Source of the DNA: Mycolicibacterium mageritense
GTDB taxonomy: Bacteria; Actinomycetota; Actinomycetes; Mycobacteriales; Mycobacteriaceae
Direction of reading: 5' to 3'
DNA length: 64,000 nucleotides
Assembly (NCBI RefSeq): GCF_010727475.1
Contig: NZ_AP022567.1
Span: 5,642,001-5,706,000 of the forward strand
How positions within the stretch are numbered: the first letter of the stretch is position 1; every line of letters begins with the position of its first letter. A model generated the notes under the pieces. That model was not told the origin of the DNA, made no database searches, and saw only the letters and a program-made list of their open reading frames with translations. Below, one piece after another: positions 32,788 to 41,688 of the stretch. Both the position numbers and the translations under genes were made by a program.

Positions 32788-33345
32788 GTGATCGACGAGA
32801 CTCTCTTCGACGCCGAGGAGAAGATGGAGAAGGCCGTCACGGTGGCCCGCGACGATTTGGCGTCGATTCGTACGGGCCGGGCCAACCCCGGCATGTTCTC
32901 CCGGATCAACATCGACTACTACGGCGCGATGACGCCGATCACGCAGCTGTCGAGCATCAACGTGCCCGAGGCGCGGCTCGTCGTCATCAAGCCCTACGAG
33001 ACGTCGCAGCTCAAGCCGATCGAGGACGCCATCCGCAACTCCGACCTCGGCGTCAATCCGAGCAACGACGGCAGCGTCATCCGCATCTCCATCCCGCAGC
33101 TCACCGAGGAGCGCCGCCGCGACCTGGTCAAACAGGCCAAGTCCAAGGGCGAGGACGCCAAGGTGTCGGTGCGCAACATCCGCCGCAAGGCCATGGAAGA
33201 GCTCGGCCGCATCAAGAAGGACGGCGAGGCCGGCGAGGACGAGGTGGCGCGCGCCGAGAAGGATCTCGACAAGTCGACGCACACCTACACCGCTCAGATC
33301 GACGATCTGGTCAAGCACAAAGAAGGCGAACTGCTGGAGGTCTAG
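32788..33345 (+). CDS. frr: Ribosome recycling factor
   Basis: Splits post-termination ribosomes together with EF-G; 185 residues, the standard length. The three-helix bundle and hinge are recognisable: IRTGRANPGMFSRINIDYYG (residues about 29-48), the conserved PYETSQLKPIEDAIRNSDLG and IPQLTEERRRDLVKQAK. Start GTG 32788 is preceded by GGGAGA. The final base of its stop codon is the first base of the cdsA start. Confidence 0.97.
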   Translation: MIDETLFDAEEKMEKAVTVARDDLASIRTGRANPGMFSRINIDYYGAMTPITQLSSINVPEARLVVIKPYETSQLKPIEDAIRNSDLGVNPSNDGSVIRISIPQLTEERRRDLVKQAKSKGEDAKVSVRNIRRKAMEELGRIKKDGEAGEDEVARAEKDLDKSTHTYTAQIDDLVKHKEGELLEV

Positions 33346-34220
33346 TGGCCGATCAGCAAGCGGGTTCCGTGGCAAACACACCGGCGTCAGAGCCGAAGAA
33401 ACAGTCGCGCGCCGGGCGCAACCTGCCCGCTGCGATCGCCGTCGGCGTGGCGCTCGGCGGCTCGGTCATCGCCATCTTGCTGTTCGCCCCGCATGTCTGG
33501 GTCGCGGTGGTCGCCGCGGCCATGGCCGTGGCCACCCACGAGGTGGTGCGTCGGCTGCGCGAAGGCGGGTACTCGGTGCCCGTCGTGCCGTTGCTCATCG
33601 GCGGCCAGGCCATGGTGTGGTTGACCTGGCCCTTCGGCGCCGCAGGTGCGTTGGGCGGCTTCGGTGGCACGGTCGTGCTGTGCCTGATCTGGCGGTTGTT
33701 GAGCGGCGGTCTGGCGGCCGCTCCCGCCAACTACACGCGCGACGTGTCGGTGACGATCTTCCTGGCCGCCTGGATCCCGCTGTTCGGCGCGTTCGGCGCG
33801 CTGCTGATCTATCCCGACGACGGTGCCGGGCGGGTGTTCTGCCTCATGCTCGGCGTGGTCGCCTCCGATATCGGCGGATACACCGCGGGTGTGCTGTTCG
33901 GCAAACACCCCATGGTCCCCGCGATCAGCCCGAAGAAATCGTGGGAGGGCCTGAGCGGCTCGCTGGTGCTGGGCATCGTCGTGTCGATGCTGTCGGTGCA
34001 GTTCCTGCTCGACAAGCCCGCGTGGGTCGGCGTACCGCTCGGCATCATGCTCGTCATCACCGGAACCCTCGGTGATCTGGTCGAGTCCCAGGTCAAGCGA
34101 GACCTCGGGATCAAGGACATGGGCACGTTGCTGCCGGGCCACGGCGGTCTGATGGATCGCATCGACTCGGTGCTGCCGTCAGCCGTCGCCACCTGGATCG
34201 TGCTGACGCTGTTGGCCTGA
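33345..34220 (+). CDS. cdsA: Phosphatidate cytidylyltransferase (CDP-diacylglycerol synthase)
   Basis: Integral membrane enzyme of 291 residues that makes CDP-diacylglycerol from phosphatidate and CTP, the branch point for phosphatidylinositol, cardiolipin and phosphatidylethanolamine. About eight spans follow a 30-residue cytoplasmic N-terminus. The C-terminal CDS signature is complete (GDLVESQVKRDLGIKDMG, then HGGLMDRIDS). GTG start shares one base with the frr stop. The last 42 bases overlap the end of the opposing EamA gene. Confidence 0.96.
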   Translation: MADQQAGSVANTPASEPKKQSRAGRNLPAAIAVGVALGGSVIAILLFAPHVWVAVVAAAMAVATHEVVRRLREGGYSVPVVPLLIGGQAMVWLTWPFGAAGALGGFGGTVVLCLIWRLLSGGLAAAPANYTRDVSVTIFLAAWIPLFGAFGALLIYPDDGAGRVFCLMLGVVASDIGGYTAGVLFGKHPMVPAISPKKSWEGLSGSLVLGIVVSMLSVQFLLDKPAWVGVPLGIMLVITGTLGDLVESQVKRDLGIKDMGTLLPGHGGLMDRIDSVLPSAVATWIVLTLLA

Positions 34221-35093
34221 CACGTTCAGCCAGCACGCCGCCGCGCCGACCGCCAACCCGGCGACGATCCCGATATCGGGCCGCTGGCCCAGCATGACCC
34301 ACGACATCAGGCCCGCGACCGCGGGGATGACGCTGAACAGCATCGCGACCGCCGCGGCACCGTGATCGTTGACTGCCCGAACGTAGAGCGTCATGCCCAG
34401 CAGCGCGTTCGACACGATGACCGCGCCGACCGCCGCGGCGGCCTTCCACGGATCCGACACCGTGAACGGCAGAGCCGCGGCGAGCATGGCCGCGGGCAGC
34501 ACGCACACCGCGTTCTGCAGGGCCGCGGTGGCCCGGAAGTCGACACCCGAGCAGAACCTCTGCTGGTACACGCCGCCCGCCGCCACCGAGAGCAGTGAGA
34601 GCAGCAGCAACAGCACGACGGGGTCGATACCGCCGACCATGGCGAGCCGGCCCGCGCAGGCCAGCAGCACCGCGACCACGCCCAACCCGAGCGCGCCGAC
34701 CCGCATCGGGGTGAGCCCTTCGCCGAGAAAGGCCGCGGCCAGCAGAGCGGTGATGACCGGGTTCATCGAGATGATGACCGCGCCGAGGACCGCGGGCGCG
34801 CCGTGCAGCAGAGCCAGGTACAGGCAGCCGAACAGCATGCCCTGCGCCAGCAATCCGCTGACCAGTACGTGCACCAGCGTTCGGCCTGTGGGCCAGCTCA
34901 CGCGCGCGAGCATCGCCCAGCCGCTCAGGATCGCGCCAGCCACCCCGAACCGGAAGACCAGCACCGCCATGGGCGACATTGCCGAAACCGCAAGGGCGCC
35001 AATCGGATAGCCGAGGGCGTAGAAAAAGGTCAGGGTCGATGCGGTCCGAAAGGGCATCGGCGTGGTCGCGCTGGGCCCGGAAGGCAAAGCCAT
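34179..35093 (-). CDS. EamA/DMT family transporter
   Basis: Drug/metabolite-type exporter of 304 residues with ten predicted spans in two EamA repeats. Each repeat ends with the family pattern (GAVIISMNPVITALLAAAFLGEGLTPMR in the first; SVIPAVAGLMSWVMLGQRPD in the second). Start ATG 35093 gives a 15-residue leader before the first span; upstream frames add non-conserved residues. It opposes cdsA, overlapping it tail to tail by 42 bases. Substrate unknown. Confidence 0.87.
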   Translation of the reverse strand: MALPSGPSATTPMPFRTASTLTFFYALGYPIGALAVSAMSPMAVLVFRFGVAGAILSGWAMLARVSWPTGRTLVHVLVSGLLAQGMLFGCLYLALLHGAPAVLGAVIISMNPVITALLAAAFLGEGLTPMRVGALGLGVVAVLLACAGRLAMVGGIDPVVLLLLLSLLSVAAGGVYQQRFCSGVDFRATAALQNAVCVLPAAMLAAALPFTVSDPWKAAAAVGAVIVSNALLGMTLYVRAVNDHGAAAVAMLFSVIPAVAGLMSWVMLGQRPDIGIVAGLAVGAAACWLNVSGQQRQHDPGGDG

Positions 35094-35171
35094 AACGCCA
35101 TGTTGCTGACGGGCCGGTGCGTTCGTCCAATCAATTACGGCCACGTTGAGATGAGATACTGACAGGACACC

Positions 35172-36269
35172 ATGCCCGGATCCCTGCCCCTCGTTTTCGA
35201 CGCACCGCGACGCGCCATGCCGCCGCGGCATCTCGCCGACCTCGACGAAGCCGGCCGCGCGGCCGCGGTCACCGAGCTGGGGCTGCCCGCGTTCCGGGCA
35301 AAGCAGCTGGCCAACCAGTACTACGGTCGGCTCATCGCCGACCCGCAACAGATGACCGACCTGCCCGCCGCCGTGCGCGATCAGGTGGCCGAGGCGTTGT
35401 TCCCGGCCTTGATCGAACCCGTCAAACAGATCCAGTGCGATGCCGGTGAGACGCGCAAGACGCTGTGGCGTGCGGTGGACGGTACGACGTTCGAATCGGT
35501 GCTGATGCGGTATCCGCAGCGCAACACCGTGTGTATCTCGTCACAGGCCGGGTGCGGCATGGCCTGCCCGTTCTGTGCGACCGGCCAGGGTGGGCTCAAG
35601 CGCAACCTGTCGACCGCCGAGATCCTCGAGCAGGTACGGGCCGCGTCGTCGGCGATGCGTCAGGAACATGACGGCCGGTTGTCGAACATCGTGTTCATGG
35701 GCATGGGGGAGCCGCTGGCCAACTACAACCGCGTGCTGGCCGCGGTGCGGCGCATCATTGCACCGCCTCCGCACGGCTTCGGGATCAGCGCGCGTGCGGT
35801 CACGGTGTCGACAGTGGGGCTCGCGCCGGCCATCCGGAAGCTGGCCGACGAGCGGTTGGGTGTCACGCTCGCGCTGTCCCTGCACACGCCCGACGACGAG
35901 TTGCGCGACACGCTCGTTCCGGTCAACAACCGCTGGAAGGTCGACGAAGTTCTCGACGCCGCGCGCTACTACGCCGACGTCACCGGCCGCCGGGTTTCTG
36001 TCGAGTATGCGCTGATCCGCGATGTGAACGATCAGCCTTGGCGCGCAGACCTTCTCGGCAAGAAGTTGCACGGCAAGCTGGGTCCGCTCGTGCACGTCAA
36101 TCTCATCCCGCTCAACCCGACGCCGGGCAGCAAGTGGGACGCCAGTCCCAAACCGGTAGAGCGCGAATTCGTCAAGCGGGTCCGGGAGCGGGGCGTGTCG
36201 TGCACGGTCCGCGACACCCGCGGGCGCGAGATCGCCGCGGCGTGTGGGCAATTGGCCGCCGAGGGCTGA
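35172..36269 (+). CDS. rlmN: 23S rRNA (adenine-2503-C2) methyltransferase
   Basis: Radical-SAM methyltransferase of 365 residues acting on A2503 of 23S rRNA and, in E. coli, A37 of some tRNAs. The iron-sulfur cluster motif is CGMACPFC (about residue 123). FMGMGEPLANYN, HTPDDELRD and NLIPLNPTPGSKW are signature segments, and Cys residues for the covalent intermediate are in VSCTVRDTRG near the C-terminus. ATG follows GACAGGA. A GATACT hexamer (35155-35160) may be the -10 box. Same order after cdsA as in M. tuberculosis. Confidence 0.96.
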   Translation: MPGSLPLVFDAPRRAMPPRHLADLDEAGRAAAVTELGLPAFRAKQLANQYYGRLIADPQQMTDLPAAVRDQVAEALFPALIEPVKQIQCDAGETRKTLWRAVDGTTFESVLMRYPQRNTVCISSQAGCGMACPFCATGQGGLKRNLSTAEILEQVRAASSAMRQEHDGRLSNIVFMGMGEPLANYNRVLAAVRRIIAPPPHGFGISARAVTVSTVGLAPAIRKLADERLGVTLALSLHTPDDELRDTLVPVNNRWKVDEVLDAARYYADVTGRRVSVEYALIRDVNDQPWRADLLGKKLHGKLGPLVHVNLIPLNPTPGSKWDASPKPVEREFVKRVRERGVSCTVRDTRGREIAAACGQLAAEG

Positions 36270-36275
36270 GTTTCC

Positions 36276-36340
36276 GCGCCGAGACTACTGTTTGTGTTGG
36301 GAAATCGGCGTTTCCGCACCAACAAGCGTCGTCTCGGCGC
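36276..36340. terminator. Nested hairpin between convergent rlmN and TetR genes
   Basis: The outer stem GCGCCGAGAC (36276-36285) / GTCTCGGCGC (36331-36340) is perfect. TGTTGG (36295-36300) / CCAACA (36319-36324) and a short GGAAA/TTTCC stem lie inside it. No T tract. It begins 6 bases after the rlmN stop, so a terminator function for both directions is likely. Confidence 0.55.
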
Positions 36341-36389
36341 ATGGCTCACTCCGTTGGGCGGAATTGCCGAGCAGTCGCTCAGGCCGGGT

Positions 36390-36941
36390 TCAGTCGGACT
36401 GTCTGATGCCGACCGCGTGGCGCAGCTGCGCGAGGAACTGGTCGCCGTCGTCGCTGCGGACGATGTAGTGCGACACCGCGACGCGGATCGCCGTGGCGGC
36501 CTTGACCGCCGCGTTGGGCCCGGACAGCAGCTTCTGCAGCCGCGCGCGCATGATCGGGATGACATGGTCGAGCTGGGCGATCACCACTTCGGGTTCGATG
36601 TCGACCAGCCGCACCCCTGAATACGACTGTTGATACTCGACGATGAAACGCAAAGCAGCGTCGAGTTTTTCCGTGCCACGCAATCCCACGGTGGCCTGGC
36701 CGATGCCGTTGTCGAACATCTCGCGTTCGTAGTTGCCGAAAGCGTCGAGCAGTTCCTGCTTGTCGGCGAACCAGCGGTACAGCGTCGGCCGGGACACCCC
36801 CGCCTGCAACGCCACCTCGGACAGACTCAGCTTGGTCTGCCCACTGCGGGCGAGCACCTCGGCCGTCGCCACCAGAATTCGGTGGCGGGTCGAGGTGTCC
36901 TCGATCTGCGCGTCCCGCGGAGCGGGCACTGGTTCGTTCAC
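36390..36941 (-). CDS. TetR family transcriptional regulator
   Basis: Regulator of about 183 residues. The N-terminal HTH LSLSEVALQAGVSRPTLYRWFADKQELL is unmistakable TetR. The ligand domain is not similar to anything I can name. Start GTG 36941 has GAGG 7 bases upstream; TTG 36947 is the alternative. It lies 43 bases downstream of the phosphotransferase gene on the same strand and is probably co-transcribed from the promoter containing the TTTACA dyad at 37968-37993. That makes it the best candidate to recognise that dyad at all four sites. Confidence 0.9.
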   Translation of the reverse strand: MNEPVPAPRDAQIEDTSTRHRILVATAEVLARSGQTKLSLSEVALQAGVSRPTLYRWFADKQELLDAFGNYEREMFDNGIGQATVGLRGTEKLDAALRFIVEYQQSYSGVRLVDIEPEVVIAQLDHVIPIMRARLQKLLSGPNAAVKAATAIRVAVSHYIVRSDDGDQFLAQLRHAVGIRQSD

Positions 36942-36984
36942 GTCCAAGCCTCGGTCGATTGTGGTTCACCAAATGGTAGGGCCA

Positions 36985-37959
36985 TCACAGCAACTTCTGG
37001 AGTATTGCCACAGTCTCCAGGTCGGCCAGCGCCGCGACGCCGCGCCGCGCACCTTCGGCCGCGATGTCGTCGGCCTGCATGCCGCCCAGGCCCGCGGTGA
37101 TCACGGCCGCGGTGTACGCATACAGCGCGCCCATGCGGTAGCGCTCCCACAGCTCGTCCCCATCCAGGTCCGGCCCGCCCGCCGCGCGCAAGGCGCGGCG
37201 GTATTCGTCGAGCAGGTCGTGCTCGGCGGCCCGGCGGTCAGCGGTCGTCATGCTGGTGATCAGCGTGTAGGCGAGTTCGCGGCCCGGGTGTCCGCGCCGG
37301 ACCGCCTGCCAGTCGAGCAGTCCGGCCTTCCCGTCCCGGAAGTACACGTTGCCCGGATGTGCGTCACCGTGCATGACGGTGTGTGGCGGCTGATCGAGCA
37401 GGTGCGCGACGCGGCGGTAGTTGTCGTCGATGAACCGGCCGTGGTGAACGGGGATGTCGGTGCGTTCGGCGAGTCGGCGGGTCGAGAGTTTGAGCAGCGG
37501 CCCGGTCAGCAGCGACGTGTCGTCCTCCGACGCCGAATACAACCAGCCGAGCGGTCCGGTGCCGCTGTGGGCGGGCAGCCGGCCCCAGAAGGTGGCGTGC
37601 AGGCGGGCGAGGAGTTCGACGACGAGCGCGGCCCGGTCGCGGTCGAGGGGATGCAGGGTGTCGGGAAACTCGCACGGCCCGGCAGCAAGGTCTTCCAGCA
37701 CCAGCACGAACCGGCCGGTGACCGGGTCGAACGCGGTGCCGTGGCACCGGGGTACGCCGGGCAGCGCGCCGGAGAGGGTTTCGTAGAACCGCACCTCGGT
37801 GTGCGCCAGCCTGCCGAGGTCACCCATCAGCCGGGTCGCCGTCGTTGCGGCGGGCATCTTGACGAACACCGCCGCGTCGGTTGCGATACGCTGCACGTCC
37901 TGGCCCACGTGCACCGCCAAACGCAGGGCGGCAGTGCCGCGGCGGGTCACCGGGAGCAT
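36985..37959 (-). CDS. Aminoglycoside phosphotransferase-fold kinase (APH family)
   Basis: Kinase-like protein of 324 residues. Catalytic loop VMHGDAHPGNVYF (about residue 205) and the metal-binding Asp in GLLDWQ are intact; the N-lobe has VFVKMPA with the ATP-binding Lys. Such proteins in actinobacteria are usually not resistance enzymes but small-molecule or acyl-substrate kinases. The ATG lies 6 bases after a TAAACT hexamer, so the mRNA may be leaderless and the dyad at 37968-37993 would overlap its promoter. Downstream is the TetR gene; the shared dyad links it to the P450/BVMO cluster. Confidence 0.82.
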   Translation of the reverse strand: MLPVTRRGTAALRLAVHVGQDVQRIATDAAVFVKMPAATTATRLMGDLGRLAHTEVRFYETLSGALPGVPRCHGTAFDPVTGRFVLVLEDLAAGPCEFPDTLHPLDRDRAALVVELLARLHATFWGRLPAHSGTGPLGWLYSASEDDTSLLTGPLLKLSTRRLAERTDIPVHHGRFIDDNYRRVAHLLDQPPHTVMHGDAHPGNVYFRDGKAGLLDWQAVRRGHPGRELAYTLITSMTTADRRAAEHDLLDEYRRALRAAGGPDLDGDELWERYRMGALYAYTAAVITAGLGGMQADDIAAEGARRGVAALADLETVAILQKLL

Positions 37960-37967
37960 CCGTCGAG

Positions 37968-37993
37968 TTTACAAATATACGAAGAAATGTAAA
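37968..37993. promoter_or_regulatory. TTTACA-N14-TGTAAA dyad, site A
   Basis: A perfectly symmetric dyad, TTTACA (37968-37973) and TGTAAA (37988-37993), starting 9 bases upstream of the phosphotransferase ATG. Read on the minus strand, the same bases also look like -35 TTTACA, 16 bases, -10 TAAACT. One of four sites in the window with the same half-sites and spacing. Confidence 0.65.
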
Positions 37994-38008
37994 TACGCTG
38001 GTGGGCTA

Positions 38009-40216
38009 TCACGATCGTGCGGAGTTGATCGACACCAGCAGCGCATCGAGTTGGGCACGCGTGATCCGGCCTGCCGAGAATCCCGCGAGCCGTCCCAGCG
38101 GAATCGACGCGATCATCTTCAGCAGATCGGTGCCCAGCGCCGACTCGCCGGTCCCGCCGGGAACGGCTTCGCTCAGCGCCGCGACGGCCAGCGGCGCCGC
38201 CACCGGATCGGTGAGAATCTCGCCGAGAGTCGACTCGGCCGTGAACGGCTGCACCGGTTCATCGCCCTCCAGTTTCACGGTGGCGGACAGTCGCAGATCC
38301 CGGCTCGACGCACCGACCCATACGGTGTACTCACCGGCTTCCACCGCCCACCGATGCGCGGCGACGTCCCAGTACGCCAGATCGCTTCTGCGGACCGGGA
38401 TTTCGACAGTGGTCTGCTCGCCGGGGGCCAGCGTCACCCCGGCGAACCCCGCCAGTGTGCGCGGCGGCCGGGCAACCCGCGACGAGGGCAACCCGGTGTA
38501 GGCCTGGACCACCTCGCGCCCGGCCCGTGCGCCGCTGTTCTCGACCGTCACTCGCACGGTCACGCCGTCGCGTCCTTCGGCGACCCGCAGGTCCGAATAG
38601 GCGAATGTGGTGTAGGACAGGCCGTGGCCGAACGGGAACGCGACCGCGATGTCGCGGGCGTCGTAGCCTCGGTAACCGACGAAAACCCGTTCGCCGTAGA
38701 CGGTATGACCCCGCTCCGACGGAAAGTTGAGGTAGCTGGGGCTGTCCTGCAGGCGCAGCGGCACGGTTTCGGCCAGCCGCCCGGACGGGTTCACCGCTCC
38801 GAACAGCACGTCGGCGATCGCGCCGCCGCCTGCCTGCCCGAGCAGCGCTCCGTCGAGGATGGCAGGCGCGAGAGTCGCGACCTCGTCGAGTCGCACCACG
38901 CCGCCGTGCGCGAGTACCACCACGGTGCGGGGCTGCACGTCGACGACCGCCCGCAGCAGGTCCAATTGCTCTGCGGGCAGGTCGATGTCGTCACGGTCGT
39001 AACCTTCGGATTCCGCTTCCGCCGACAGGCCGAGGAACACGATCGCGGTGTCGGCAGACCGGGCGGCGTCGACCGCGCTCGCGACATCGGGGGAGTAGGT
39101 CACCTCGTGACCTGCCGCGTGGCTTCGGATCTCGTCGAGCGGGATGTCGACCCGGGTCGGGTTCACGTGCGAGCTGCCGCCGCCCTGGTAGCGCGGAGCT
39201 TGTGCGAACGGGCCGATGACGGCGAGTGTCGACGGCGAGAGCGGCAAGACCTCGCCGTCGTTCTTGAGCAGCACGACGGCTTGTGCGGCTGCCTCGCGGG
39301 CCAGCCGGTGATGCGCGTCGGCGTCGAAAGGCGTGCGAGTGCCGGCATTTTCCGTTGCGCGGGCGGCCAGTCGGGCGACCCGGCCCGCGGCCCGCGTGAC
39401 GACGGATTCGTCCAGCGCGCCCTCCTGCACGGCCGATACGACGTCGGCGTCGGTGATACCGCCCGTCGCGGGCATCTCCAGGTCGAGGCCGGCCGCGACC
39501 GCGGCGACCCGGTCGCGCACCGCGCCCCAATCGCTGACCACCACACCGTCGAAACCCCACTCGCCGCGCAGCACCTCGGTCAGCAGCCAGGCGTTCTCTG
39601 CGGCGTACGTGCCGTTGATGCGGTTGTACGAACACATCACCGTCCACGGTGCGGCGTCGCGCACCACGCGTTCGAACGCCCGCAGGTAGATCTCGCGCAG
39701 CGTCCGCTCGTCGACATCGGAGCTGGCCCGCATCCGGTCGTGCTCGGCGTTGTTGACCGCGAAATGCTTCAGCGACGCGCCGACACCCCGGCTCTGCACG
39801 CCGCGCACCCACGCCGCGCCGAGTGCCCCGGACAACAACGGATCCTCGGAGTAGTACTCGAAATTGCGCCCGCACCGCGGATCTCGTTTGATGTTGACGC
39901 CCGGCCCGAGCAACACGTGCACGCCCAACGACCGGCACTCGTCACCCAGGGCCACGCCGATCCGCTCGACCAGCTCCGGATCCCAGGTCTGGCTGAGCCC
40001 GACTGCGGGCGGGAAACACGTCGCCGGTTCGCTGCTGGCGACGCCGAGATGGTCTGTGGCACTGCCGGATTGCTTGCGCACCCCGTGTGGGCCGTCAGTC
40101 AGCATGATCGCCGGAACGCCGTCGACGGCCTTGGTCGTCCAAAAAGTCGCGCCGCTGCCCAGGGCGGCGCGTTGCGGCAGGCTCAGTTCGGCGATGCGTG
40201 TGTCGTAGGGGGTCAC
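38009..40216 (-). CDS. Glycoside hydrolase family 3 beta-glucosidase
   Basis: Glycosidase of 735 residues. The family 3 barrel has LTDGPHGVRKQ, the KHFAVNN substrate motif and the nucleophile Asp in GVVVSDWGAV (about residue 230). The second alpha/beta domain follows, with ESEGYDRDDIDLP. A fibronectin III-like domain (FPFGHGLSYTTFAYSDLRV onwards, residues about 525-650) and a C-terminal helical segment complete it. No signal peptide, so it is cytoplasmic and acts on imported oligosaccharides or glucosides. GTG start after GGGAAAG. It precedes the phosphotransferase gene by 49 bases. Confidence 0.93.
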   Translation of the reverse strand: MTPYDTRIAELSLPQRAALGSGATFWTTKAVDGVPAIMLTDGPHGVRKQSGSATDHLGVASSEPATCFPPAVGLSQTWDPELVERIGVALGDECRSLGVHVLLGPGVNIKRDPRCGRNFEYYSEDPLLSGALGAAWVRGVQSRGVGASLKHFAVNNAEHDRMRASSDVDERTLREIYLRAFERVVRDAAPWTVMCSYNRINGTYAAENAWLLTEVLRGEWGFDGVVVSDWGAVRDRVAAVAAGLDLEMPATGGITDADVVSAVQEGALDESVVTRAAGRVARLAARATENAGTRTPFDADAHHRLAREAAAQAVVLLKNDGEVLPLSPSTLAVIGPFAQAPRYQGGGSSHVNPTRVDIPLDEIRSHAAGHEVTYSPDVASAVDAARSADTAIVFLGLSAEAESEGYDRDDIDLPAEQLDLLRAVVDVQPRTVVVLAHGGVVRLDEVATLAPAILDGALLGQAGGGAIADVLFGAVNPSGRLAETVPLRLQDSPSYLNFPSERGHTVYGERVFVGYRGYDARDIAVAFPFGHGLSYTTFAYSDLRVAEGRDGVTVRVTVENSGARAGREVVQAYTGLPSSRVARPPRTLAGFAGVTLAPGEQTTVEIPVRRSDLAYWDVAAHRWAVEAGEYTVWVGASSRDLRLSATVKLEGDEPVQPFTAESTLGEILTDPVAAPLAVAALSEAVPGGTGESALGTDLLKMIASIPLGRLAGFSAGRITRAQLDALLVSINSARS

Positions 40217-40284
40217 CTTTCCCGAGGGTAGCCGTGCGCGGCGGGTGTGCGGTTTCCCGGGGCTACGTCCCGCGGGGCTCTGCC

Positions 40285-40310
40285 TTTACAAATTTTCAGT
40301 GAACTGTCAC
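40285..40310. promoter_or_regulatory. TTTACA-N14-TGTCAC dyad, site B
   Basis: TTTACA (40285-40290) and TGTCAC (40305-40310), 50 bases before the first P450 gene in the 144-base gap after the glycosidase start. A further GTGACA (40324-40329) forms a second dyad with the TGTCAC half. No other feature is evident in the gap. Confidence 0.65.
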
Positions 40311-40360
40311 GCTGAGTTCTGGTGTGACATTGCCGTCGCAGCCCGCAGGAGGGAACCCAC

Positions 40361-41617
40361 GTGACAGTTGCCAGTACGCCGCAGGCACGCGAATACAGCC
40401 CGTTCGACATCACGTCGCACGAGTTCTGGAGTCAACCGTTCGACGTGCGCGACGAGACTTTCGCACAGCTGCGCGCGACGGACGGCCTGACCTGGCACCG
40501 GCCGCTGCCGACGCTGTTCGACATCTCCGAGCCCGGGTTCTGGGCGCTGACCCGGCGCGCCGACCTCCAGTTCGCGAGCCAGCATCCCGAGCTGTTCACC
40601 TCGACCCTCGGAGTGGCGCTCGACCCGATGCCCGCCGATGTGCAGCGCTTCGCATCGTTCTTCCTCACGATGGACCCACCCGAGCACACCACCTATCGCA
40701 AGCTGATCAGTTCGGCGTTTACGCCGCGCAACGTGCGCAGGATCGAGGAGCAGATCCATGCCAACGCCGTGGCGGTGGTCGACGACCTCGTCGGTGCGGG
40801 CGACATCGACTTCGTACACGACTGCGCGGCCCGGCTGCCGATGGTCACCATCCTCGACATGCTCGGCGTGCCGAGCGCCGATCAGCCTGCACTCGCGAGG
40901 GCCGCCGAAAAGCTGTTCAGCATGAGCGACGACGAGTATTCGAGCATCGAAGAACGCGCGGCCGACACCATCAACGAGATCATGCTCCTGTCCGGTACCG
41001 GGGTGGAGCTGGCCAAGTTCCGCCGCGCCAATCCCGGTGACGACCTCATGACGAGCATCGTCGATGCCGAGGTGGACGGGCACCGGCTGACCGACGACGA
41101 GATCGGGGCGTTCCTGATCCTGCTCGCCTCCGCGGGTAATGACACCACCAAGCAGACCACCACGCACGCGATGCTGGCGTTGGCCGCGAATCCGGAGCAA
41201 AAGGATTGGCTCATGGCGGATTTCGAAAACCGTATCGGGCTGGCCGTCGAGGAGTTCGTCCGGTGGTCGACGCCGGTGCTGCAGTTCGCCCGGTTCGCCA
41301 CCGAGGACGTCGAGGTCGCGGGCCAGCGGATCAACGCGGGCGACAAGGTGGGGTTGTTCTACTGCTCGGCCAACCGTGACGAGTCGGTGTTCACCGAACC
41401 GCAGCGATTCGATCTGAGCCGTTCGCCGAACCCGCACGTGGGGTTCGGCGCGGGCGGTCCGCACTTCTGCCTCGGCAACCAACTGGCCAAGACCGAACTG
41501 CGAAACCTGTTCCGTGAGTTACTGACCCGGCTCAAGACCGTCGAGTTCGGCGAGCCCGAGCTGCTCTACAGCAGCTTCGTGCACGGCATCAAGCGCGTGC
41601 CCGCGTTTGTGCGGTAG
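40361..41617 (+). CDS. Cytochrome P450
   Basis: Heme monooxygenase of 418 residues. Heme-binding loop FGAGGPHFCLGNQLAK carries the Cys ligand near residue 363. The I-helix oxygen-activation motif is SAGNDTTKQTT, the ExxR pair is in EEFVRW, and the N-terminus has the bacterial FDITSHEFW pattern. Soluble. GTG start preceded by AGGAGG. Similar to mycobacterial CYP125/142-like or terpene hydroxylating groups in general form, but I cannot assign a subfamily. It carries the shared dyad in its upstream region. Confidence 0.94.
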   Translation: MTVASTPQAREYSPFDITSHEFWSQPFDVRDETFAQLRATDGLTWHRPLPTLFDISEPGFWALTRRADLQFASQHPELFTSTLGVALDPMPADVQRFASFFLTMDPPEHTTYRKLISSAFTPRNVRRIEEQIHANAVAVVDDLVGAGDIDFVHDCAARLPMVTILDMLGVPSADQPALARAAEKLFSMSDDEYSSIEERAADTINEIMLLSGTGVELAKFRRANPGDDLMTSIVDAEVDGHRLTDDEIGAFLILLASAGNDTTKQTTTHAMLALAANPEQKDWLMADFENRIGLAVEEFVRWSTPVLQFARFATEDVEVAGQRINAGDKVGLFYCSANRDESVFTEPQRFDLSRSPNPHVGFGAGGPHFCLGNQLAKTELRNLFRELLTRLKTVEFGEPELLYSSFVHGIKRVPAFVR

Positions 41618-41625
41618 CGGCCTCC

Positions 41626-41688
41626 CCGCGGAACTGCATTCCCGGTCGCTAAGACCGAGCGTCAGCGACCGGGAATGCAGTTCCGCGG
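41626..41688. terminator. Perfect 25-bp inverted repeat at convergent gene ends
   Basis: The arms 41626-41650 and 41664-41688 are exact reverse complements over 25 bases around a 13-base loop. It starts 8 bases after the P450 stop. The right arm also codes for the last residues of the opposing thioesterase (NCIPGR). No T tract. Confidence 0.7.

Noticed and set aside
30669..32912. A 747-codon minus-strand open frame running from the MarR gene back through the methyltransferase, pyrH and frr
   Set aside because: Only the last 158-161 codons are the MarR gene. The rest is antisense to clear genes and reflects high GC codon bias.
36985..37959. Calling the APH-fold gene an aminoglycoside resistance gene
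   Set aside because: Only the general kinase motifs are shared; context is catabolic and most such actinobacterial proteins are not resistance enzymes.
37799..40231. An 810-codon plus-strand open frame opposite the GH3 glycosidase
   Set aside because: The GH3 motifs and catalytic Asp are on the minus strand; the plus frame has no recognisable domain or ribosome site.
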